Source: FEN-1219 sp035548835
GTDB lineage: Bacteria; Pseudomonadota; Gammaproteobacteria; Steroidobacterales; Rariloculaceae
Assembly: GCA_035548835.1 (NCBI GenBank)
Contig: DASZSB010000061.1
Location: 1 to 6,040 of the forward strand
Length of the DNA stretch: 6,040 nucleotides
Reading direction: 5' to 3'
Notes under the pieces: model-generated
What the model saw: the letters and a program-made list of their open reading frames with translations, nothing else
Database searches by the model: none
What the model was told of the DNA's origin: nothing
Program-made: the position numbers and the translations under genes
Shown here: piece by piece, positions 1 through 5,706 of the stretch
Layout: each line of letters begins with the position of its first letter
Numbering within the stretch: position 1 is the first letter of the stretch

Positions 1-987
1 TCAGTCGTGCGAGCCGAGGAGCACTTCGGCGAGCAACGGCGGATCGACGTTGCCGCCGGAGAGGATCACGCCGACCGATCGGGTGTCGCGATGCGGCGAC
101 GCCAGCACCGCCGCGAGACCCGCGGCGCCCGACGGCTCGACCACCACCTTGAGGTCACGCACGGCGGCAACCATCGCCGCGCGAACCGCGGCGTCGTCGA
201 CGATCAGGCTGCCGGCGAGCTCGCGGCGATTGATCGCGAACGCGATCTCGCCCGTCAGCGGTGCGCGCAGTCCGTCGCACAGCGTCGTGCTGCCGCCCGA
301 CGCCGGCACACGCCGGCCGGCGGCCAGTGACAAGGCCAGGTCGTCGTAACCCTTCGGCTCGACCGCGTACACCGCGCACGCCGGGAAGGCCGACTTGATG
401 CCGAGCGCCGAGCCCGCCACGAGCCCGCCGCCGCTACAAGGTACGTACAGCGCGTCGAGGCTCACGCCGCGCGCGAGCGCCTGCTGACCGAGCTCGAAAG
501 CCGCGGTGCCCTGCCCCGCGACGATCTGCGCGTCCTCGAACGGCGGCACGAGCACGGCGCCGCGCTCGGCGGCGAGATCCGCCGCCATCTTCTCGCGGTC
601 GTCGCGATGACGGTCGTAGAGCACCACCTCGGCGCCCCACGCGCGCGTGCCGTCGATCTTCACGGCCGGCGCATCGGCGGGCATCACGATCGTCGCCCGC
701 AGCCCGAGCCAATGGGCCGCGAGGGCTACCGCCTGCGCGTGATTGCCGGACGAGAACGCCACGACTCCGCCGCGGCGTTCGGCGTCGGTGAGCTGCAACA
801 GACGATTCAGCGCACCGCGAATCTTGAAGCTGCCGGAGTGCTGCAGGCACTCGGCCTTCAGCAGCACGCGCGCACCCACGCGGCGGTTCAGAGCCTCCGA
901 TTCGAGCACGGGCGTCTCCACGATGCGTCCGCGCATGCGCGCGGCGGCCGCGGCCACGTCCGCGGCGGTCGGCAGCGCACTGCTCAT
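1..987 (-). CDS. PLP-dependent serine/threonine dehydratase (short form) or serine racemase-like enzyme
   Basis: A complete 328-residue fold-type II PLP enzyme of the threonine dehydratase/serine racemase family. Family members deaminate L-threonine or L-serine to the 2-oxo acid plus ammonia, or racemise serine, in the cytoplasm. Visible motifs: SGSFKIRGA with the Schiff-base lysine K55; SSGNHAQ (79-85), which contacts the substrate carboxylate; the phosphate-binding loop SGGGL (185-189); and LSGGNVD with S310, which contacts the PLP ring nitrogen. E210 and D216 in VEPKGYDD match the divalent-metal ligands of serine racemases. The protein stops about where the catalytic domain ends, so the C-terminal ACT-like regulatory domain of biosynthetic IlvA is absent. 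That favours a catabolic dehydratase, hydroxyaspartate ammonia-lyase or racemase; the sequence does not decide which. The ATG at 987 fits the usual N-terminus of the family, but no clear Shine-Dalgarno precedes it. It is transcribed divergently from the ABC gene. Confidence 0.93.
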   Translation of the reverse strand: MSSALPTAADVAAAAARMRGRIVETPVLESEALNRRVGARVLLKAECLQHSGSFKIRGALNRLLQLTDAERRGGVVAFSSGNHAQAVALAAHWLGLRATIVMPADAPAVKIDGTRAWGAEVVLYDRHRDDREKMAADLAAERGAVLVPPFEDAQIVAGQGTAAFELGQQALARGVSLDALYVPCSGGGLVAGSALGIKSAFPACAVYAVEPKGYDDLALSLAAGRRVPASGGSTTLCDGLRAPLTGEIAFAINRRELAGSLIVDDAAVRAAMVAAVRDLKVVVEPSGAAGLAAVLASPHRDTRSVGVILSGGNVDPPLLAEVLLGSHD

Positions 988-1064
988 GGCTGCGCGCGGC
1001 TCGGTCCGTCGCCCGGCTCAGGTAAACTCGCGCAGCCCGTCAACCTGGGATCGATTCGCACGCC
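988..1064. promoter_or_regulatory. Divergent intergenic region with a 9-bp inverted repeat
   Basis: This 77-bp gap must hold the start signals for both the dehydratase (leftward) and the ABC protein (rightward). GGCTGCGCG (988-996) and CGCGCAGCC (1029-1037) form perfect 9-bp arms 32 bp apart. The left arm abuts the dehydratase ATG. A possible rightward -10 element, TAAACT, lies at 1023-1028, but no convincing -35 element sits at the right distance. Neither gene has a strong Shine-Dalgarno here; CTGGGA (1045-1050) before the ABC start is weak. The promoter role is inferred from gene orientation, not from a recognised consensus. Confidence 0.4.
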
Positions 1065-2540
1065 ATGACCTCCGCCCCGCTGGTTCGCCTCGAGCACGTC
1101 GACGTGGCCCTCGACGGCACGAAGATCCTACACGACGTGACGTGGCAACTCCCGCGTGGCGAGCACTGGGGCATCGTCGGCGCCAACGGCAGCGGCAAGA
1201 GCACGCTGCTCGGTCTGATCGGCGGCACGCTCTGGCCGGCGCCGGAGTCGGGCGAGCGCCGCTACGATTTCGGCGCGGGCCCGGAGACCGACGCCGTGCG
1301 CGCGCGCAGCGAGATCGCGCTCGTGAGCCACGAGCTCCAGGATCGCTACGCCCGCCTCGACTGGAACTTCACCGCGCTCGACGTCGTGCTGTCCGGCGTC
1401 TACCGCACCGACGTGCCGCGCCGCCGCCCTGCCACGGAGCAGCGCAGCCGCGCGCTGGCAGTCATGCGCAGACTCGGCGTCGCGAAGCTCGCGGAGCGCC
1501 GCTTCCTCGAGTTGTCGCGCGGCGAGCAGCGTCGCGTGCTGATCGCGCGCGGCGTGGCCTTCGGGCCCACGGTGCTGCTGCTCGACGAGCCGGCCAGCGG
1601 GCTCGACCCGCCCGCACGCGCCGAGCTCGCGGCGATGCTCGATGTCGTGGCGCGGGAGTGCACGCTCGTGTGCACGGCGCACGTCCCGGGTGATCTGCCG
1701 CCGATGATCCGGCACTACCTGCGCGTCGAGCACGGCCGCATCGTCGCTCGCGAAACACGCATCGCGAACGCCGCACCGCGCGATCCCTCGAACGCCGCGT
1801 CGCGGCCGGCCCCGTCGCGCACGCGCCCTGCTCCGGCCGTCGCGCAAGGCGTCGGCGAGCCACTGATCGAGCTCGAGCATGCGGACGTCTGGCTCGGCTC
1901 GCGGCACGTGCTCCACGACGTGTCGTGGTGTCTTGCGCCCGGCCAGCAGTGGCTCGTCACGGGCGCCAACGGGTCCGGCAAGAGCACGTTCCTGCGCCTG
2001 CTGCACGGCCAGCTGCGACCCGCCCTCGGCAGCGAGATCCGCTGGCCCGCGCTCGGCAATCCGCGCAACGTGTGGGAGCTGCGCAAGCGCGTCGCATGGC
2101 TGTCACCGGAGCTGCAGGCCGCTTATCGTTACCCGTCGACGGTGCGTGCATGCGTCGCATCGGGATTCGAGTCGAGCATCGGGCAGACGCGCACCCTGTC
2201 GGCCGAGGAATCGGCGCGCGTCGACGAGCTGCTCGCGGAATTCGAGCTGACGTATCTCGCGGAGCGGCCGTTGCGGATGCTGTCCTATGGTCAGGCGCGC
2301 CGTACGCTGATCGCGCGCGCGCTGGCCAACCGGCCGCGCGTGCTGCTGCTGGACGAGCCGTGGGAGGGTCTCGACGCGTCGATGGCGGGTCTGCTGAATC
2401 GCGCGCTCGGGGCGGTGATCGCAGAGGGCACGCAGATCGTCTGCACCTCGCACCTGACGGCCCATCGCGAACACTTCACGCACCACCTCCTGCTCGAGGC
2501 AGGGCACGTGGCGCTCGCGACGGCGTTGCCAGGCGCCTAG
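1065..2540 (+). CDS. Soluble protein with two ABC ATPase domains, ModF-like
   Basis: This 491-residue protein is two ABC nucleotide-binding domains in tandem with no membrane segment. Domain 1 (about 5-230) has Walker A GANGSGKST (K45), signature LSRGEQ (150-155), Walker B VLLLDE (D174, E175), D-loop SGLD (178-181) and H-loop H206. Domain 2 (about 266-487) has Walker A K306, signature LSYGQ (406-410), Walker B D430/E431 and H463. An Ala/Pro/Arg-rich linker (about 230-265) joins them. Length, layout and the stretch around NVWELRKRVAWLSPELQ recall E. coli ModF, a double-ABC protein linked to molybdate genes, but no mod gene is nearby. Both catalytic sites look intact, so it should bind and hydrolyse ATP. 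In both halves the usual Q-loop glutamine is missing (H89 and P348 by my alignment). With no adjacent permease, a non-transport or trans-acting role is as likely as a transporter subunit; substrate unknown. Confidence 0.88.
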   Translation: MTSAPLVRLEHVDVALDGTKILHDVTWQLPRGEHWGIVGANGSGKSTLLGLIGGTLWPAPESGERRYDFGAGPETDAVRARSEIALVSHELQDRYARLDWNFTALDVVLSGVYRTDVPRRRPATEQRSRALAVMRRLGVAKLAERRFLELSRGEQRRVLIARGVAFGPTVLLLDEPASGLDPPARAELAAMLDVVARECTLVCTAHVPGDLPPMIRHYLRVEHGRIVARETRIANAAPRDPSNAASRPAPSRTRPAPAVAQGVGEPLIELEHADVWLGSRHVLHDVSWCLAPGQQWLVTGANGSGKSTFLRLLHGQLRPALGSEIRWPALGNPRNVWELRKRVAWLSPELQAAYRYPSTVRACVASGFESSIGQTRTLSAEESARVDELLAEFELTYLAERPLRMLSYGQARRTLIARALANRPRVLLLDEPWEGLDASMAGLLNRALGAVIAEGTQIVCTSHLTAHREHFTHHLLLEAGHVALATALPGA

Positions 2541-2980
2541 AAGTGGTGGCTGTGGGCGCGACGCACGGCGCGGAAGTTGCGCCAGTGCGCGACGGCCAGC
2601 AGCACACTCGCGGCGATGTTGACGACCGTCTCTTCGACGACCGTCAATACGCCATGCCCGCGCAGCGCCACCAATGCCAGCACAGCGATCGCTACGGCAC
2701 CGAGCAGCACGATCGTGGCGCCGCGGTGCGCGTGGTATCCAAACGCGAACCCGAGCACGCTCGTCGGCACCACGAACCACAGCATCACGGTGTGGAACTG
2801 TGCGTCGTTCAACCCCCACGTCAGCGCCAGAACGGGCAACAGCGCCACGACGACGGGCACCGCCAGACAGTGCACGATGCACACCGTCGACAGCGCGATC
2901 GCTATGTGGTCGAAGTACTTCGAGATCACCGTTGCCCCCGGATCCGGCGGCCATGCGCTATTCGCCGGGCCGGCGAGCAT
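2537..2980 (-). CDS. MerC-domain small integral membrane protein
   Basis: A small inner-membrane protein with about four predicted helices (roughly 25-50, 64-81, 88-106 and 113-131 in the 147-residue version). The CIVHC motif in helix 1 (C34, H37, C38) and the overall layout match the MerC family, whose founding member takes up mercuric ions in some mer operons. There is no merR, merT, merP or merA here, so this is better read as a chromosomal MerC-domain protein of unknown substrate than as mercury resistance. The C-terminus is His-rich (HSHH). The start is uncertain: the ATG at 2980 has a poor ribosome site and gives a Pro/Gly-rich, non-conserved leader, whereas a GTG at 2929-2927 (codon 18) follows a GGGGG tract and would begin VISKYFDH, a more typical family N-terminus. 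The gene converges on the ABC gene and is divergent from the SDR gene. Confidence 0.85.
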   Translation of the reverse strand: MLAGPANSAWPPDPGATVISKYFDHIAIALSTVCIVHCLAVPVVVALLPVLALTWGLNDAQFHTVMLWFVVPTSVLGFAFGYHAHRGATIVLLGAVAIAVLALVALRGHGVLTVVEETVVNIAASVLLAVAHWRNFRAVRRAHSHHF

Positions 2981-3066
2981 ACCGCAGTTTGCAGCCCGCG
3001 ACTCGCTTTCTGGCCATGCGCGATGGCCGTCGCTACGATCGCGTGGTTCCGATTCGCGAAGGAGAA
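2981..3066. promoter_or_regulatory. Divergent intergenic region between MerC and SDR genes, with dyad
   Basis: Both genes start outward from this gap. It contains a perfect dyad, GGCCAT-GCGCG-ATGGCC (3012-3028), that could be an operator. A rightward -10-like TACGAT lies at 3034-3039, just downstream of the dyad, but I find no good -35. A leftward -10-like TATGCT (2981-2976) would place the transcript start inside the annotated MerC N-terminus and so favour its GTG start at 2929. These are weak matches; the regulatory role is inferred from position. Confidence 0.35.
3058..3064 (+). promoter_or_regulatory. Shine-Dalgarno that fixes the SDR start codon
   Basis: GAAGGAG ends 8 nt before the ATG at 3073 but only 2 nt before the ATG at 3067. 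The spacing favours 3073 as the true start. Confidence 0.75.
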
Positions 3067-3072
3067 ATGTCC

Positions 3073-3834
3073 ATGCAGCTCGAAGGCAAGACCGTCCTGA
3101 TCACCGGTGCCGGCCGCGGCCTCGGTGCGGCCATGGCGCAGGGCCTCGCGGCGCGCGGCGCGAATCTGGCGCTCGTCGATCTCGATCCCGCGGGGCTCGA
3201 AGCCGTCCGCGGCGCATGCCAGAGTCGCGGTGTGCGCGTGGCCGTCTACGCCGCGAATGTCTCCCACGAGGCCGACGTCGTCAGGACGTTCGACCAGGTC
3301 GTGGCCGACTTCGGGCGCCTCGACGCCGCGATCGCGAACGCAGGCATCCTGCGCGACGGGCTGCTCGTGAAGGTCAAGGACGGCGCCGTGGTCGACAAGC
3401 TCTCGCTCGCGCAGTGGCAGGCCGTCATCGACGTGAACCTGACCGGCGTATTCCTGTGCGGCCGCGAAGCGGCCGAACGCATGATCCGGCTCGGCGGCGG
3501 CGGCTGCATCATCAACATCTCGAGCCTGTCGCGGGCCGGCAACTTCGGCCAGAGCAACTACTCCGCCGCCAAAGCCGGCGTCGCGGCGCTGACGGTGGTC
3601 TGGGCCAAGGAGCTCGCGCGCTTCGGCATTCGCGTCAACGCGATCGCGCCCGGTTTCATCCGCACGGAAATGGTGGCCAGCATGAAGCCCGACCTGCTCG
3701 CGAAGATGGCCGCCGGCATTCCCGTGCAGCGCCTCGGCGAGCCGGACGAGATCGCCAGGACGACCGCGTTCGTTCTCGAGAACGACTTCTGCAACGGCCG
3801 CGTGCTGGAGATCGACGGCGGTCAGCGCATCTAG
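3073..3834 (+). CDS. Short-chain dehydrogenase/reductase (FabG-like SDR)
   Basis: A 253-residue classical SDR with a Rossmann fold. It carries the cofactor motif TGAGRGLG (11-18), NAG (89-91), and the catalytic tetrad N122, S150, Y163 and K167 (YSAAK). An aspartate ends the second beta strand (D36 in LVDLD), which usually signals preference for NAD(H) over NADP(H). PGFIRTEM (193-200) follows the usual post-catalytic pattern, and the C-terminus ends in the typical EIDGGQ. It should oxidise an alcohol or reduce a ketone in the cytoplasm. The closest well-known relative is 3-oxoacyl-ACP reductase FabG, but no fatty-acid gene is nearby and the loop at about 97-112 (KVKDGAVVDKL) is longer than in E. 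coli FabG, so the substrate is open. The frame stays open far upstream, but the strong Shine-Dalgarno and the family N-terminus place the start at 3073 (or 3067). Confidence 0.93.
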   Translation: MQLEGKTVLITGAGRGLGAAMAQGLAARGANLALVDLDPAGLEAVRGACQSRGVRVAVYAANVSHEADVVRTFDQVVADFGRLDAAIANAGILRDGLLVKVKDGAVVDKLSLAQWQAVIDVNLTGVFLCGREAAERMIRLGGGGCIINISSLSRAGNFGQSNYSAAKAGVAALTVVWAKELARFGIRVNAIAPGFIRTEMVASMKPDLLAKMAAGIPVQRLGEPDEIARTTAFVLENDFCNGRVLEIDGGQRI

Positions 3835-3870
3835 AAAAGAAAAGGCCGGCAACCAGGACGGTTGCCGGCC
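3835..3870 (-). terminator. Rho-independent terminator of the glnK-amtB operon
   Basis: Perfect 11-bp arms GGCCGGCAACC (3844-3854) and GGTTGCCGGCC (3860-3870) with a 5-nt loop. Read on the minus strand, the hairpin is followed by TTTTCTTTT (complement of 3843-3835), the classic arrangement, 26 bp past the amtB stop. Read on the plus strand it is followed by AAAG, so it is not a standard terminator for the SDR gene, though the stem could still protect that mRNA 3' end. Confidence 0.85.
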
Positions 3871-3896
3871 AAAGTGCGCAGGAAATGACGCGCTGC

Positions 3897-5315
3897 TTAA
3901 CCCGTGTAGGCGCGCTCGCCGTGCGACGTCGTGTCGAGGCCTTCGCGCTCCTGCTCCTCGGGCACGCGCAGCCCGACCGTGAGCTTCACGATGTAGAACG
4001 CGATGAACGCCACGACGGCCGTCCAGACGACGACGAGACCGACGGCCTTCGCCTGGATCATCAGCTGCGCGAGCTCGCCCGGGTAGCCGACGGTCGGCGG
4101 GTTCGTCGTCCAGTCGGTCACGAGGCCAGGGCCACCGAGGCTCGGATCGTTGAAGATACCCGTCGCCAGGGCGCCGAAGATACCGCCGAGCGCGTGCACG
4201 CCGAACACGTCGAGCGAGTCGTCCGCGCCGATCAGCCGCTTCAAGCCCGTGCAGCCCCAGAGGCAGATCACGCCGACCGCGAGGCCGATCACGAACGCAC
4301 CCGGGATGCCGACGTTGCCGGCCGCCGGCGTGATCGCGACGAGACCCGCGACCGCACCCGAAGCGGCACCGAGCATCGACGGCTTACCCTTGAGCAGCCA
4401 CTCTGCGAACGTCCACGAGAGCACCGCGCAGGCCGTGGCCAGGTAGGTGTTCATGAACGCCAGCGAAGCCGAGCCGTTCGCCTCGAGTGCGGAGCCGGCG
4501 TTGAAGCCGAACCAGCCGAACCACAGGAGGGAGGCGCCGATCATCGTCATCACGAGGTTGTGCGGCGGCATGCTCTCCTTGCCGAGACCGACGCGCTTGC
4601 CGATGATGAACGCACCGACCAGACCCGCGACACCGGCGTTGATGTGCACGACGGTACCGCCGGCGAAGTCGAGCGCGCCCCACTGCCAGATCAGACCCGC
4701 CATCGCGTTGCTCGCGTCAGCCGACGCAGCGTCCGTGTAGGCATCCGGGCCGGCCCAGAACCAGACCATGTGGGCGACCGGCAGGTACGAGAACGTGAAC
4801 CAGATGACCAGGAAAATCAGCACCGCCGAGAACTTCACGCGCTCGACGATGGATCCCAGGATCAGGCAGCACGTGATCGCCGCAAACGTGGCCTGGAACG
4901 CCACGAACACGATCTCGTACATCGGAGTGGCCTTGCTGAAGGTGGCGCCGAGCGCGAACGTGCCCTTCACGGCGTCGAACACGCCGCTCAGGAACAGCCG
5001 GTCGGTGCCGCCGAAGAACGCGTTGCCCGAGGTGAACGCGAACGAGTAGCCGTACACGCACCAGAGCACCGTGATCAGCGAGAACCCTACGAACACCTGC
5101 ATGAGTACGGAGAGCATGTTCTTGCTGCGGACCAGGCCGCCGTAGAACAGGCCGAGCGCCGGCACCGACATCAACAGCACGAGCGCCGTCGACGTCAGCA
5201 TCCAGGCCGTATCGCCCTTGTTGGGGACCGGGTCGTCGGCGAAGGCCAGCATCGGCCCCAGCACCGCCGCCAGGCCCGCCAACAGGCGCACCGGCCATGA
5301 CTTTAAGAGCTTCAT
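3897..5315 (-). CDS. amtB: Ammonium transporter AmtB
   Basis: A 472-residue Amt/Mep/Rh channel of the inner membrane that takes up ammonium, with an N-terminal signal peptide (cleavage probable after AFA, residue 26) and about 11 transmembrane helices. Residues matching the E. coli AmtB pore can be placed: F144 in FQATFA and F271 in GFNAGS (phenylalanine gate), W185 and S275 (periplasmic binding site), D216 in GALDFAGG, and the twin histidines H224 and H374. The C-terminal tail from LRVPEEQEREGLD onward has the conserved form needed for channel activity and for binding PII. About 19 extra residues lie between W185 and D216 compared with E. coli, rich in Asp/Ala, as I recall from Pseudomonas-type AmtB proteins. 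It lies 18 bp downstream of glnK with its own Shine-Dalgarno (GGAGG, 5329-5325, 9 nt from the ATG). Expression is probably nitrogen-controlled from a promoter outside the window. Confidence 0.97.
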   Translation of the reverse strand: MKLLKSWPVRLLAGLAAVLGPMLAFADDPVPNKGDTAWMLTSTALVLLMSVPALGLFYGGLVRSKNMLSVLMQVFVGFSLITVLWCVYGYSFAFTSGNAFFGGTDRLFLSGVFDAVKGTFALGATFSKATPMYEIVFVAFQATFAAITCCLILGSIVERVKFSAVLIFLVIWFTFSYLPVAHMVWFWAGPDAYTDAASADASNAMAGLIWQWGALDFAGGTVVHINAGVAGLVGAFIIGKRVGLGKESMPPHNLVMTMIGASLLWFGWFGFNAGSALEANGSASLAFMNTYLATACAVLSWTFAEWLLKGKPSMLGAASGAVAGLVAITPAAGNVGIPGAFVIGLAVGVICLWGCTGLKRLIGADDSLDVFGVHALGGIFGALATGIFNDPSLGGPGLVTDWTTNPPTVGYPGELAQLMIQAKAVGLVVVWTAVVAFIAFYIVKLTVGLRVPEEQEREGLDTTSHGERAYTG

Positions 5316-5324
5316 CGTTGTCTT

Positions 5325-5329
5325 CCTCC
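5325..5329 (-). promoter_or_regulatory. Shine-Dalgarno of amtB
   Basis: GGAGG on the minus strand, 9 nt from the amtB ATG and starting a few bases after the glnK stop codon. It allows independent initiation within the shared transcript. Confidence 0.8.
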
Positions 5330-5333
5330 AGAT

Positions 5334-5672
5334 TTAGAGCGCGGCGTCGCCGGTCTCGCCCGTGCGAATCCGCACCGCATGCACGAGATCGAAGACGAAC
5401 ACCTTGCCATCGCCAATCGAGCCGGTACCGGCTGCGCTGATGATGGCTTCCACAGCCTGATCGAGCAGCGCGTCGGGCACCGCCGCCTCGATCTTGGTCT
5501 TCGGCACGAAGTCCACGGTGTATTCCGCACCGCGGTAGAGCTCCGTGTGGCCCTTCTGCCGGCCGAAGCCCTTGACCTCCGTGACCGTCAGGCCCTGCAC
5601 GCCCGCCTCGGCCAGCGCCTGGCGCACGTCTTCGAGCTTGAACGGCTTGATCACCGCCGTAATGAGCTTCAT
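5334..5672 (-). CDS. glnK: PII nitrogen-signalling protein GlnK
   Basis: A 112-residue PII protein, the full family length. It senses 2-oxoglutarate and ATP/ADP as a trimer and, in its unmodified form, plugs AmtB when nitrogen is plentiful. The T-loop (about 37-55) is intact and carries Y51, the residue uridylylated by GlnD, preceded by Y46. The B-loop GTGSIGDGK (82-90) with K90, and the C-loop R101/R103, form the nucleotide site. The PII start motif MKLITAVIKPFK is clear. The start at 5672 is chosen over further upstream in-frame codons because it gives this N-terminus and has GAGG (5684-5681) 8 nt before it; upstream residues are a low-complexity extension overlapping the porin gene. Adjacency to amtB makes GlnK rather than GlnB the better name; the two cannot be separated by sequence alone. 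Confidence 0.97.
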   Translation of the reverse strand: MKLITAVIKPFKLEDVRQALAEAGVQGLTVTEVKGFGRQKGHTELYRGAEYTVDFVPKTKIEAAVPDALLDQAVEAIISAAGTGSIGDGKVFVFDLVHAVRIRTGETGDAAL

Positions 5673-5680
5673 CGCAGTAA

Positions 5681-5684
5681 CCTC
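5681..5684 (-). promoter_or_regulatory. Shine-Dalgarno of glnK
   Basis: GAGG on the minus strand, 8 nt before the ATG at 5672, within the 34-bp gap after the porin stop codon. It supports this start over longer in-frame alternatives. Confidence 0.65.
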
Positions 5685-5706
5685 GATGTGTTGTTCATGA
5701 CCGTTC

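Noticed and set aside
743..1693. Plus-strand open frame crossing the dehydratase and the ABC gene
   Set aside because: Arg/Ala-rich product running across the divergent promoter gap; a GC-rich artefact.
2537..2980. Mercury-resistance (mer) operon
   Set aside because: Only a MerC-domain protein is present, with no merR, merT, merP or merA nearby.
2926..3852. 308-codon minus-strand open frame opposite the SDR gene
   Set aside because: It mirrors the SDR codon pattern, has no domain motif and no credible ribosome site.
2577..5300. Very long plus-strand open frame (907 codons) spanning the MerC gene, the SDR gene and amtB
   Set aside because: It lies antisense or out of frame to three well-supported genes, its product is low-complexity and Arg/His/Asp/Glu-rich, and it matches no family. 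Long shadow frames are expected in GC-rich DNA.
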